Assembly (NCBI GenBank): GCA_947085425.1
Contig: CAMTWK010000050.1
Location: forward strand, 1 to 13,578
Reading direction: 5' to 3'
Length of the DNA: 13,578 bases
From: UKL13-2 sp947085425
GTDB taxonomy: Bacteria; Pseudomonadota; Gammaproteobacteria; Burkholderiales; Usitatibacteraceae
Each line of letters begins with the position of its first letter. Positions within the stretch are counted from its first letter, which is position 1. The notes under the pieces were generated by a model. That model ran no database searches, was not told the DNA's origin, and saw only the letters and a program-made list of their open reading frames with translations. Below are positions 7,244 to 13,578 of this stretch, piece after piece. The translations under genes were made by a program, and so were the position numbers.

Positions 7244-8139
7244 TGGCAACCACGCGCCCAACTCGCCCGGTTCGGCCTGCGCCGCAATCGCAGGCGGCAA
7301 CACCATTTTATTCGCGGCGCATGGTGGTGCTCGGTGCGGCCCTGCTGGCGATGTTGTTGGCGGCGGGCGGAGTGTGGGTCGGATTGGGCGTAATGCCAAA
7401 TGTGGCGAAACTATTGCCGGTGAGACAGGTGGTATTTATCAGCGCAACCGGTGCGCCGTTGATGGAAATTGACGGCGACAATTTGAAACGGGTGGCCGAT
7501 GCGTTACAAACACGCGGCGCACTCATGTTGCAGCTCGATTTGTCTGTCCTTAAAGACAGCATGAAACAAATCGCCTGGGTGCGTGATGCCAATGTGCGAC
7601 GCCGGTTTCCGTCAACCATTGTGGTGGAGATTGAGGAGCATAAGCCGGCCGCAGCATGGGACGGAATGGTGGAAACGACGGCGCCGCTCGCCGAAGCAGA
7701 AACAATTCTGCAAAGCACCTTGGTCAACAGTTACGGCGAGGCGTTTCGCGCCGTGATGAGTGATGAGCGCAAGGCTTTATTGCCACGGCTCGCCGGACCG
7801 GAGGGGACGGCGACCGAGTTGCTTGAAAAATATGCAGAGATCCTGGTGCCACTCGCAACCATAGGGCGCACACCAAAAAAACTCACTTTAACGGCGCGCC
7901 GTGCCTGGCAGATCAGCCTGGACAACGGCAGCCACCTATTGCTCGGTCGAATCGAAGGCGAGCGGCGATTACAGCGGTTTGTTCAAGCCTATCCGCATGT
8001 CGCCGGATTGCAGCGCGCCGATACCGATATTGATCTGCGCTATCAGGGGGGCTTTGCCATTCGTGGCGAGGCTGCCGCCAAGCCGTCGGACAAACTTTCA
8101 GGCAAGAAACTCGCCAGCTCATTCAGGACCGGGATTTAA
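7243..8139 (+). CDS. ftsQ: FtsQ, divisome protein
   Basis: FtsQ is a bitopic inner-membrane protein that links early and late divisome proteins through FtsB and FtsL. It has 298 residues. A basic, proline-rich cytoplasmic tail of about 25 residues is followed by one membrane segment (about residues 27-50, VVLGAALLAMLLAAGGVWVG). The POTRA domain then runs from about VRQVVFIS to IEEHKP and includes the typical IAWVRDANVRRRFPSTIVVEIEEHKPAA. A periplasmic FtsQ/DivIB domain ends the protein (LPRLAGPEG, LTARRAWQISLDNG, DLRYQGGFAI). A short polar C-terminal tail rich in lysine and serine is unremarkable. The start overlaps the ddl stop by one base and ftsA follows within 2-17 nt. Confidence 0.93.
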   Translation: MATTRPTRPVRPAPQSQAATPFYSRRMVVLGAALLAMLLAAGGVWVGLGVMPNVAKLLPVRQVVFISATGAPLMEIDGDNLKRVADALQTRGALMLQLDLSVLKDSMKQIAWVRDANVRRRFPSTIVVEIEEHKPAAAWDGMVETTAPLAEAETILQSTLVNSYGEAFRAVMSDERKALLPRLAGPEGTATELLEKYAEILVPLATIGRTPKKLTLTARRAWQISLDNGSHLLLGRIEGERRLQRFVQAYPHVAGLQRADTDIDLRYQGGFAIRGEAAAKPSDKLSGKKLASSFRTGI

Positions 8140-8155
8140 GATGATGGGAAAAAAC

Positions 8156-9388
8156 ATGAACCGCGAAACAAAGAATTTGTTGGTCGCCCTCGACATCGGC
8201 ACCTCAAAGATTGTCGCGATTGTTTCCGAAATCACGGCCGAAGGCAGCCTTGAAGTGCTCGGCATTGGCCAACATCCGTCGCGCGGGCTGAAAAAGGGCG
8301 TGGTGGTGAATATCGAGGCAACGGTGGCGGGAATTCAGCGTGCGCTGGAAGAGGCCGAACTGATGGCGGACGTGAAAATCCGCGACGTGATTACCGGCAT
8401 TGCCGGATCACATATAAAAAGTTTTAATTCGCACGGTATGGTCGCGATCAAAGATCGTGAAGTCACCCAGTTTGATGTCGATCGGGTGATCGAAACGGCG
8501 CGTGCGGTGAATATCCCGATGGATCAGCAGATTCTGCATATTCTGAATCAGGAATTTATTGTTGATGGGCAGGAAGACGTGCGCGAGCCGGTGGGCATGA
8601 GTGGCGTCAGACTGGAAGTGAAAGTACATATTGTCACCGGCGCGGTCAGCGCGGCACAAAACATCATGAAGTGTGTGCGCCGCTGCGGACTGGAGCCGCG
8701 TGATTTGGTATTGCAACCATTGGCCTCGGCGATTGCCGTGTTGTCGCCGGACGAAAAAGACTTGGGCGTTTGTTTGGTTGATATTGGTGGCGGTACCACC
8801 GACATTGCGATTTTTACCGGCGGGGCGATCCGCCACACCGCCGTGATTCCGATTGCCGGTGATCAAGTCACCAGTGACATTGCCATGGCACTGCGCACAC
8901 CAACCAAAGATGCCGAAGACATCAAGATGGCGCACGGCTGTGCGCTGCGCCAAATCGCCAGCGTCAATGATGTCATCGAGGTGCCGGGAGTGGGTGATCG
9001 TGGTCCCCGCCAAATGTCGCGCCAGACTCTGGCGGAAGTGATTGAGCCGCGTATCGAAGAGTTGTATTCGCTGATTCAGCGCGAGTTACGCGCGAGCGGT
9101 TTCGAGGAATTGTTGTCAAGCGGCATTGTGCTGACCGGTGGCAGCGCGGCGATGGCCGGCATGGTCGAGTTGGGAGAAGAAGTTTTCCACATGCCGGTGC
9201 GGCTGGGCGTGCCGGCTTATTCGGGTGGTTTGGCCGAGGTGGTGCGTAACCCACGTTTTTCCACCGCCGTCGGACTGTTGCTCACCGGCGTCGAGCAGCG
9301 CAAACGCGATGACCATGTGCGCTTACACGCCGGCAATTTCAAGAATGTGTTTGAACGAATGGCAAGTTGGTTTAAAGGTAATTTTTAA
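8156..9388 (+). CDS. ftsA: FtsA, actin-like membrane tether for FtsZ
   Basis: FtsA is an actin-fold ATPase that tethers FtsZ filaments to the membrane and recruits later divisome proteins. From ATG 8156 it has 410 residues. Visible are the phosphate-1 loop LDIGTSKIVAIV (residues 12-23), the SHS2/1C-domain region with GIAGSHIKSFNSHG, the phosphate-2 loop VDIGGGTTDIAIF, the adenosine motif GIVLTGGSAAMAGM, and a C-terminal amphipathic membrane-targeting helix (FERMASWFKGNF). Two starts have equivalent signals: ATG 8141 and ATG 8156 each have GGGA six bases upstream. I prefer 8156 because MNRETKNLLVALDIGTSK has the usual spacing to the first nucleotide loop. The 8141 start would add MMGKN. ftsZ follows after a 39-nt gap. 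Confidence 0.95.
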   Translation: MNRETKNLLVALDIGTSKIVAIVSEITAEGSLEVLGIGQHPSRGLKKGVVVNIEATVAGIQRALEEAELMADVKIRDVITGIAGSHIKSFNSHGMVAIKDREVTQFDVDRVIETARAVNIPMDQQILHILNQEFIVDGQEDVREPVGMSGVRLEVKVHIVTGAVSAAQNIMKCVRRCGLEPRDLVLQPLASAIAVLSPDEKDLGVCLVDIGGGTTDIAIFTGGAIRHTAVIPIAGDQVTSDIAMALRTPTKDAEDIKMAHGCALRQIASVNDVIEVPGVGDRGPRQMSRQTLAEVIEPRIEELYSLIQRELRASGFEELLSSGIVLTGGSAAMAGMVELGEEVFHMPVRLGVPAYSGGLAEVVRNPRFSTAVGLLLTGVEQRKRDDHVRLHAGNFKNVFERMASWFKGNF

Positions 9389-9412
9389 TTTTTCTAAGTT
9401 GTTCCACCAGCA

Positions 9413-9420
9413 GAGGAGAG
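9413..9420 (+). promoter_or_regulatory. Strong ftsZ ribosome binding site
   Basis: GAGGAGAG lies 7 nt before ATG 9428 in the only clear gap (9389-9427) inside the cluster. It is the best Shine-Dalgarno among the cluster genes whose frames agree, fitting the high FtsZ demand relative to FtsA. No promoter is visible in the gap itself. Confidence 0.75.
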
Positions 9421-9427
9421 TAATACC

Positions 9428-10624
9428 ATGATTGAAATATTGGATAACGCACAACCGGAAGCGGTCATCAAGGTGATTGGTGTGGGAGGCTGCGGCGGCA
9501 ATGCAGTGGATCACATGATCATCCACGGTGTCGCCGGGGTTGAATTCATTTGCGCAAATACCGACGCCCAGGCGTTAAAGCGCAATCAGTCCAAAACCGT
9601 GTTGCAGCTTGGTGGCACGGTCACACGCGGGCTGGGTGCCGGTGCCAATCCGGAAGTCGGACGCGCGGCAGCCATCGAAGATCGTGAACGCATCGCCGAG
9701 ATGATCCAGGGTGCCGACATGTTGTTCATCACCGCAGGTATGGGTGGTGGCACGGGTACCGGCGCAGCACCGATTGTTGCCGAAGTGGCACGCGAAATGG
9801 GCGTGTTGACGGTGGCCGTGGTCACCAAGCCGTTTGCGTTTGAAGGCAAACGCATGAAAGCGGCACAGTTGGGCATTGAGGCGCTCAAACAAAACGTCGA
9901 CTCCCTCATCATTATTCCAAATGACCGCTTGATGGAAGTATTGGGTGAAGACGCCACGTTCGAGGATGGCTTCAAAGCCGCCAATGATGTGTTGCATGGC
10001 GCGGTTGCGGGCATTGCTGAAATTATCAATTGCCCCGGCCTGGTCAACGTTGACTTTGCGGATGTGCGCACGGTGATGAGTGAAAACGGTGTGGCGATGA
10101 TGGGTTCGGCCACCGCCACCGGCGCGGATCGTGCGCAAGTTGCCGCCGAACGCGCTGCTGCCTCGCCGTTGCTCGAAGATGTCAACCTCACCGGTGCACG
10201 TGGTGTATTGGTCAACATCACCGCGTCAAAATCCTTGAAGCTAAAGGAAGTGCACGAAGTGATGAATACCATCCGCAGCTTCACCGCAGAAGACGCCACC
10301 GTGATCTTTGGCAGTGTCTGTGAAGAGTCGATGGGCGAGGCGTTGCGGGTGACGATTGTGGCGACTGGTTTGGGGGGGCGAGTTGCCAAGCCGCAGCCAC
10401 AGGTGGTGTATTCGGCACCGATGATGGCGCGCACCGGCACCGATGATGCATTCGGGTCAAATGCGGGTGGCATGCAATCCACACCGGCCGGTGCTATTAA
10501 TTATGCTGATCTGGATGCACCGGCAGTGACCCGACGTCGTCGTGATGTGACCGTGACGGCCATGGAAAAATCCGGCATGGACACCTATGACATTCCGGCC
10601 TTCCTGCGTAAACAAGCTGACTAA
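9428..10624 (+). CDS. ftsZ: FtsZ, tubulin-like cell division GTPase
   Basis: FtsZ polymerises into the Z-ring that directs septation. The product is 398 residues. The N-terminal part has VIGVGGCGGNAV (residues 16-27, with cysteine where glycine or alanine is usual). The tubulin signature GGGTGTG is at 106-112, the T7 synergy loop includes NVDFADVRTVM, and the C-terminal globular domain is complete. A variable linker with TRRRRDVTV leads to the conserved C-terminal peptide YDIPAFLRKQAD, which binds FtsA and other membrane anchors. The strong ribosome binding site at 9413-9420 fixes the start. It is the last gene of the visible dcw unit. The following 540 bases carry palindromes instead of lpxC. 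Confidence 0.97.
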   Translation: MIEILDNAQPEAVIKVIGVGGCGGNAVDHMIIHGVAGVEFICANTDAQALKRNQSKTVLQLGGTVTRGLGAGANPEVGRAAAIEDRERIAEMIQGADMLFITAGMGGGTGTGAAPIVAEVAREMGVLTVAVVTKPFAFEGKRMKAAQLGIEALKQNVDSLIIIPNDRLMEVLGEDATFEDGFKAANDVLHGAVAGIAEIINCPGLVNVDFADVRTVMSENGVAMMGSATATGADRAQVAAERAAASPLLEDVNLTGARGVLVNITASKSLKLKEVHEVMNTIRSFTAEDATVIFGSVCEESMGEALRVTIVATGLGGRVAKPQPQVVYSAPMMARTGTDDAFGSNAGGMQSTPAGAINYADLDAPAVTRRRRDVTVTAMEKSGMDTYDIPAFLRKQAD

Positions 10625-10664
10625 CATGGCTCATCAATCTGTTGCGCGACTTGATCGCGGCGTT

Positions 10665-10724
10665 GCGCGGTGCTCGGAGTCCTCATGGATTACATATCCA
10701 TTCCGGCTCCTTTGCTCCGTGCGC
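10665..10724. repeat. Compound hairpin resembling an interspersed palindromic repeat
   Basis: Nested arms are GGAG (10676-10679) with CTCC (10707-10710), ATGGA (10685-10689) with TCCAT (10697-10701), and an outer GCGCGG near 10665 with CCGTGCGC ending near 10724. The stem has internal loops. Just upstream GTTGCGCG occurs twice (10641 and 10662). From memory, similar text with GGTGCTCGGAGTCCTCATG is common between proteobacterial genes. I could not search for it. Confidence 0.55.
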
Positions 10725-10854
10725 CTTGCGCTGAAGTCGCTCACGACGATTGCTGACGCCATGTGATTGATGTGATTTCGCTTTAACGATCTACCGACCG
10801 GTTGTCGTCATGCTTGGTGGCGTGGTGTGGGTTGTAGATGAGGGCAATCGCTCA

Positions 10855-10887
10855 CATCCCGACGGGAACCTCTGCCCCGTCGGGATG
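10855..10887. terminator. Perfect 12-bp stem-loop, possible end of the ftsZ transcript
   Basis: CATCCCGACGGG (10855-10866) and CCCGTCGGGATG (10876-10887) are exact complements around a 9-nt loop. GGGCAA (10842-10847) and TTGCCC (10889-10894) could add an outer stem. Only TTT follows, so a classical rho-independent terminator is uncertain. Position about 230 bases past ftsZ in a convergent interval favours a transcript-end or mRNA-stability role. Confidence 0.5.
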
Positions 10888-10921
10888 TTTGCCCGACTGC
10901 AAAGGATGAATAATTCAAAGC

Positions 10922-10977
10922 CGTTTATCCACGGGTATTTTCAAGTAAAAAGTGTTGAAAATACCCGCGGATAAACG
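10922..10977. repeat. 23-bp inverted repeat with one mismatch
   Basis: The left arm 10922-10944 (starting CGTTTATCC, ending TATTTTCAA) and the right arm 10955-10977 are complementary at 22 of 23 positions. The single mismatch is A/G at the tenth base. The loop is 10 nt, GTAAAAAGTG. No T-run follows on either strand. It may be a miniature mobile element or a recombination site, lying about 190 bases from the end of a tyrosine recombinase gene. The arm also contains TTATCCACG, one base off a DnaA box, which I regard as coincidence. Confidence 0.75.
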
Positions 10978-11166
10978 AGTTTCAGTATGAGAAATTGTCG
11001 TGAATGGACGGTGCAAATTCAGGCCCGATATAGAATTGAAGCAACCGGCCATTAGCCGCTGTTCCCGAACGTAGCCTGATTTGTGCGGAGCCGATGTGAA
11101 TGCCGGAAACGCGTTCATATTCCGCTTCTTGGGCAACGTAATGCGCGCCAATACTGGCGGCGCAAA

Positions 11167-11790
11167 TCAGACCTCAGTCTGCTCGGCAATTTCCAGTGCA
11201 TCGTCGACTTCGATACCGAGATACCTCACAGTACTTTCGAGCTTTGCGTGCCCAAGTAGAAGTTGTACGGCGCGCAGGTTTTTGGTACGTCGATAGATCA
11301 GGGTTGCTTTCGTCCGGCGCATTGAGTGCGTACCGTAGTTAGTCGGATCTAAGCCGATCTCAGTCACCCAACCCTCCAGAATTCGGGCGTACTGTCGTGT
11401 TGATAGGTGACCTAGGCGATGTACACGATTCGGAAACAGGAAATCGTCCCCCTTCAAATGTTCAATCTTGATCCATTCAGCAAGCGCGTCCCGCGTTTGC
11501 GGGGTGATTTCGAACTGCACTGTACGCTGGGTCTTTTGCTGCATCACCATGGCGCGAGAGGCCATTCGGTCACCGTGAGAAACATCGCGGACATGAAGCT
11601 GCACTAAATCACACCCGCGAAGTTTGCAGTCAATCGCTAAATTAAAGAGCGCTAACTCCCGTGCGCGGTTGCTGATTTGTAGTCTGACGCGAATGGCCCA
11701 GATGTCGCGCAATTTTAGCGGCGCCTTCTGACCGACGAGCTTTCCTTTGTTCCACGGCACTTTGGCTGCAACAGGCAATTGGGTTTGCAT
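11167..11790 (-). CDS. Short tyrosine-type site-specific recombinase (integrase family)
   Basis: This is a predicted DNA strand-exchange enzyme of the phage-integrase family with 207 residues. All catalytic positions are visible: R58 (KLRGCDL), K86 (QQKTQR), H155 and R158 (HSMRR), H181 (LLGHAKLE) and the nucleophile Y190 (VRYLGI). The order and spacing are those of an intact catalytic domain. It lacks the usual full N-terminal core-binding domain. About 50 residues, including PWNKGKLVGQK, precede the catalytic part, which is normal for a widespread short proteobacterial group that I recognise only by sequence style. The start is set by GAGGAG six bases before the ATG at 11790. A longer frame to 11838 lacks such a site. 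A small palindrome (CAGAC-CTCA-GTCTG, 11168-11181) overlaps the stop. It is divergent from the toxin-antitoxin pair. Target site and partner element are unknown. Confidence 0.88.
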   Translation of the reverse strand: MQTQLPVAAKVPWNKGKLVGQKAPLKLRDIWAIRVRLQISNRARELALFNLAIDCKLRGCDLVQLHVRDVSHGDRMASRAMVMQQKTQRTVQFEITPQTRDALAEWIKIEHLKGDDFLFPNRVHRLGHLSTRQYARILEGWVTEIGLDPTNYGTHSMRRTKATLIYRRTKNLRAVQLLLGHAKLESTVRYLGIEVDDALEIAEQTEV

Positions 11791-11897
11791 AACTTTCTCC
11801 TCGTCTACATGGGTGACGAGTGTGCGCCGATTCAACAAAATCTAATGCGCGTTGCCGCGCTATAGAGGCTGTTCGGGCGCGACTGAGGAATTTACGC

Positions 11898-11926
11898 TTG
11901 CAATACAGTAACATATTTGTTATCAT
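11898..11926 (+). promoter_or_regulatory. Predicted sigma-70 promoter of the toxin-antitoxin operon
   Basis: TTGCAA (11898-11903) and TATCAT (11921-11926) are separated by exactly 17 nt and match the -35 and -10 consensus at 4/6 and 5/6 positions. The expected transcription start, near 11932-11934, coincides with the likely GTG start of the toxin. Confidence 0.6.
11909..11922. promoter_or_regulatory. Inverted repeat over the -10 box, candidate antitoxin operator
   Basis: TAACA-TATT-TGTTA is a perfect 5-bp inverted repeat that spans the spacer and the first bases of the -10 box. This is where an XRE-type antitoxin would bind to repress its own operon. The inference rests on position and on the helix-turn-helix gene downstream. 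Confidence 0.5.
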
Positions 11927-11932
11927 TTGCAG

Positions 11933-12265
11933 GTGGATTACACCATTACCTACTACAGCGAAGCAGTGCAAGAGGACATTCTCGGATTGCCGGACACACT
12001 GGCGGCGAGGTATGTTGTGTTAACCCGACGAATGATTGCTCTTGGCCCCAATCTTGGTGAGCCCCACACCAGCGCCTTTGGCGAAGGCCTTTTTGAGCTA
12101 AGGCTGAAAGGAGCAGAAGGTATTGCGAGGGTTTTCTTCTGCACGTTGGTTGGAAGACGTATTGTTATGCTGCACAGTTTTATCAAGAAGTCGGCGAAAA
12201 CGCCAATCCAAGATCTGCGGATCGCGGAGACACGGATGAAAGAGGTTAAGAATGCGCACACATGA
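11933..12265 (+). CDS. HigB/RelE-type toxin (phage-derived Gp49-like family)
   Basis: This is a predicted toxin of a type II toxin-antitoxin system, likely an mRNA interferase of the RelE/HigB superfamily. From GTG 11933 it has 110 residues. The family pattern is visible: DYTITYYSEAVQEDILGLP at the start, LFELRLKG in the middle, then GIARVFF, RRIVMLHSFIKKSAKTP and a C-terminal helix with basic residues (ETRMKEVK). The arginines and the H-S-F-I-K-K-S-x-K-T-P stretch are characteristic of Gp49-like toxins. The start is uncertain: TTG 11927 would add two residues and neither has a ribosome binding site. The promoter position suggests a leaderless message starting at GTG 11933. Toxin precedes antitoxin, the HigBA order, and the two genes overlap by 14 nt. 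Confidence 0.82.
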   Translation: MDYTITYYSEAVQEDILGLPDTLAARYVVLTRRMIALGPNLGEPHTSAFGEGLFELRLKGAEGIARVFFCTLVGRRIVMLHSFIKKSAKTPIQDLRIAETRMKEVKNAHT

Positions 12266-12539
12266 TCAAATCGTAAAAAAGCTGATGAGCCGCCCAGGTG
12301 TTCGCGCAGAGGTAGAGCGGATTGAACGCGACGAATCTGCACTGCTTGATGCTCTATTGAAAGCCCGCCAGGATGCTGGGCTTACTCAAGCGCAAGTTGC
12401 TGAAAGAATGGGGACACAGGCACCAGCCGTGGCGCGTCTTGAGCGCTCGCTATCTACTGGGAAGCACTCGCCTTCCGTCGCCACACTACGCAAATACGTC
12501 AAGGCGTGCGGGAAGCGACTTGTTCTCCGCGTTGCCTGA
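12252..12539 (+). CDS. HigA-type antitoxin with XRE helix-turn-helix domain
   Basis: This is a predicted antitoxin of 95 residues that should neutralise the preceding toxin and repress the operon. An N-terminal helical part (residues 1-32) leads to an XRE/Cro helix-turn-helix region at about residues 33-88: LLKARQDAGLTQAQVAERMG, followed by TQAPAVARLERS and SPSVATLRKYVKACG. GAGG about seven bases before ATG 12252 is a usable ribosome binding site inside the toxin gene. The 14-nt overlap indicates translational coupling. The likely operator is at 11909-11922. No convincing terminator follows before the converging cupin gene. Confidence 0.85.
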   Translation: MRTHDQIVKKLMSRPGVRAEVERIERDESALLDALLKARQDAGLTQAQVAERMGTQAPAVARLERSLSTGKHSPSVATLRKYVKACGKRLVLRVA

Positions 12540-12660
12540 TTTCTCGCGTCCACAATACAATCTGGCGGCTTCCGGCCACAAGCTGTGTAGCAAGCCCGAT
12601 TAGCCTCTGCCACTCTCATGCCCATGAATGGGAATAAGAGCAGCGGGCGTGGTTGCCTTG

Positions 12661-13194
12661 TTACTTGGTTTTTTCTTCCATCGGGACCGCGTCGAGCGGC
12701 AACTCAAAGGCGATAAAGAGGATGCAAGGCTCTTTGCTTGCACACTTTCCGCCGTGCGGCTTTCTCGCTGGGCCGTAGGCATACGTGCCGGGCTTAAGAA
12801 TCGCGGTCTTCTGACCCTCGTATTCGACGTGCAGTTCACCCGCGACCAAAATCATGCGTTCAGCGGAAGTGTGCCAATGGCGAGGTAGCACCGATTTGCC
12901 TGGCAACTTGAAAAATACGTCAAGATTGTTCTTGGCCGGGTCGCCGTTGAGCACCGCGATGCCGCAGCCCTTTGGCAAGAAAGGGGGGCAGGGATTCCAC
13001 TTTAGATCCGCATCCTTTGCTGTTCGTGTAATCGCAAGTTCTGCCACTGCTGTGGCGATTGTGGCTGGTGCGGTTTGCGCGGCTTGTGCTGTTTGGGCGG
13101 CAACGGTGCCGCAAAAAACTGCGCAACTCAGACTGAATGCGGTTACTAATGCTGCACGAGGTGTCATTGAAACGCCGAAAGACTTTCTAATCAT
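12661..13194 (-). CDS. Secreted single-domain cupin protein
   Basis: The 177-residue product begins with a signal peptide: a basic start (MIRKSFG), a hydrophobic core (AALVTAFSLSCAVFCGTV) and a probable cleavage after VAA near residue 33. An alanine- and threonine-rich spacer follows. The cupin barrel covers about residues 85-165. Cupin motif 1 is intact with H106, H108 and E112 (RHWHTSAER) and the trailing glycine. Motif 2 supplies H147 (KPHGG). These four residues form the usual metal site. Four cysteines outside the signal (C69, C77, C151, C157) could form disulfides in the periplasm. The reaction or ligand cannot be told from sequence. The start is fixed by AGGAG five bases before ATG 13194. 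The longer frame to 13299 lacks such a site and would bury the signal peptide. The gene converges on the antitoxin gene. Confidence 0.85.
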   Translation of the reverse strand: MIRKSFGVSMTPRAALVTAFSLSCAVFCGTVAAQTAQAAQTAPATIATAVAELAITRTAKDADLKWNPCPPFLPKGCGIAVLNGDPAKNNLDVFFKLPGKSVLPRHWHTSAERMILVAGELHVEYEGQKTAILKPGTYAYGPARKPHGGKCASKEPCILFIAFELPLDAVPMEEKTK

Positions 13195-13578
13195 TATCGC
13201 TCCTGAAAAAATGATCGCTGAGTGGCTGGAAATCGCCAGACGCGCTCTATCGTCGGCGAATGAAATTTGACGTCTCCCGCAACAACACGATACGCGCAAG
13301 CCGCCATCGATATATTGAAGGAAAATTTGACAGATAGATACCGGGTCTGGCGGGCATTTTCAGCCGAACGGGAAAATCCCGCCTCACCGAATATCGGTTC
13401 GTGTCCCGTAGTGATAAATTGCCGTAGAAGGTTTATCGGCCAAAAGCGGACATCCAAATGCGCCCTCCAGTTGAAGTTTTGCCCATTGCAAACTACACGC
13501 CAGATTTGCATGGTTGGCAGGCTCGCTTATCAACGAGAAGTGTATGAGCGCACTGCACCTTCGGCAGCGAATGCATCA
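13195..13578. other. Upstream region of the cupin gene, no supportable gene
   Basis: The only long frame here (minus strand, 13194-13511) overlaps the cupin start and has no recognisable product. AAATTTGAC occurs twice (13263-13271 and 13323-13331). One hairpin lies at 13349-13383. I could not identify a convincing promoter for the cupin gene. Confidence 0.5.
13349..13383. repeat. 12-bp hairpin upstream of the cupin gene
   Basis: GGCGGG-C-ATTTTC (13349-13361) pairs with GAAAATCCCGCC (13372-13383), with one bulged base in the left arm and a 10-nt loop. No T-run follows on either strand. It may be a regulatory structure or a transcript end of a gene outside the window. Confidence 0.6.

Larger units (their letters stand above)
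10625..11166. other. Non-coding interval after ftsZ, rich in palindromes
   Basis: No open frame here has recognisable product, start signal or codon character. The interval holds a complex hairpin (10665-10724), a 12-bp perfect stem (10855-10887) and a 23-bp near-perfect inverted repeat (10922-10977). Bases 10978-11166 show nothing I can name. It lies between the 3' end of ftsZ and the 3' end of a minus-strand recombinase, so transcription converges into it. Confidence 0.7.

Noticed and set aside
9586..10482. Long antisense frames opposite ftsZ (298 and 187 codons)
   Set aside because: They are shadow frames of a GC-rich, strongly conserved gene and carry no family signature.
10924..10933. 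TTATCCACG as a DnaA box
   Set aside because: There is one imperfect copy only, inside an inverted repeat, with no AT-rich region or box cluster, so an origin is not supported.
10922..10977. Integron attC site
   Set aside because: The inverted repeat lacks the conserved AAC and GTTRRRY ends expected of attC, and the nearby recombinase is not of recognisable integron-integrase length.
10915..11151. Minus-strand 78-codon frame downstream of ftsZ
   Set aside because: It runs straight through the 23-bp inverted repeat, has no ribosome binding site and no recognisable protein character. Its tail is simply the translation of the repeat arm.
13194..13511. Minus-strand 105-codon frame upstream of the cupin gene
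   Set aside because: It crosses a hairpin, overlaps the cupin ribosome binding site and start, and shows no domain or start signal.
1..13578. CRISPR array, tRNA or rRNA genes
   Set aside because: No regularly spaced direct repeats and no tRNA-like or rRNA-like sequence was seen on either strand.

Overview
This window is a long run of the dcw (division and cell wall) cluster of a proteobacterium, followed by a small accessory segment. The gene order mraY-murD-ftsW-murG-murC-murB-ddl-ftsQ-ftsA-ftsZ, with murB between murC and ddl and an FtsZ tail ending in DIPAFLRKQAD, points to a gammaproteobacterium outside the enteric group. I cannot name a genus from sequence alone. Base composition looks moderately GC-rich.

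Region 1 (about 1-10624) is one plus-strand transcription unit. It holds the last codons of mraY, then murD, ftsW, murG, murC, murB, ddl, ftsQ, ftsA and ftsZ. Most junctions are ATGA or similar 1-8 nt overlaps, which implies translational coupling. MurC, MurD and Ddl are cytoplasmic ligases that build and load the peptide stem. MurB makes UDP-MurNAc. MraY and MurG make lipid I and lipid II. FtsW polymerises glycan at the septum, and FtsQ, FtsA and FtsZ are divisome scaffold and cytoskeleton.

The cluster has three irregular places. (a) Upstream of position 101 the mraY tail stops resembling MraY and is occupied by a long imperfect palindrome. (b) The obvious ribosome binding site and ATG for murD (165-178) are one frame away from the murD reading frame. 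(c) Between murG and murC lie 125 extra bases that begin with a diverged copy of the murC start, carry two strong adjacent hairpins, and read as a 42-codon ORF joined by ATGA overlaps to murG on one side and murC on the other.

Region 2 (10625-11166) has no convincing gene. It contains three separate palindromic structures: a complex interspersed-repeat-like hairpin, a 12-bp perfect stem that may end the ftsZ transcript, and a 23-bp nearly perfect inverted repeat. The lpxC gene that often follows ftsZ in gammaproteobacteria is absent.

Region 3 (11167-13578) is accessory in character. It holds a short, catalytically complete tyrosine recombinase on the minus strand, a divergent HigB/HigA-type toxin-antitoxin pair with a recognisable promoter and operator, and a secreted single-cupin protein on the minus strand. 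The last 279 bases hold only a hairpin and no supportable gene.
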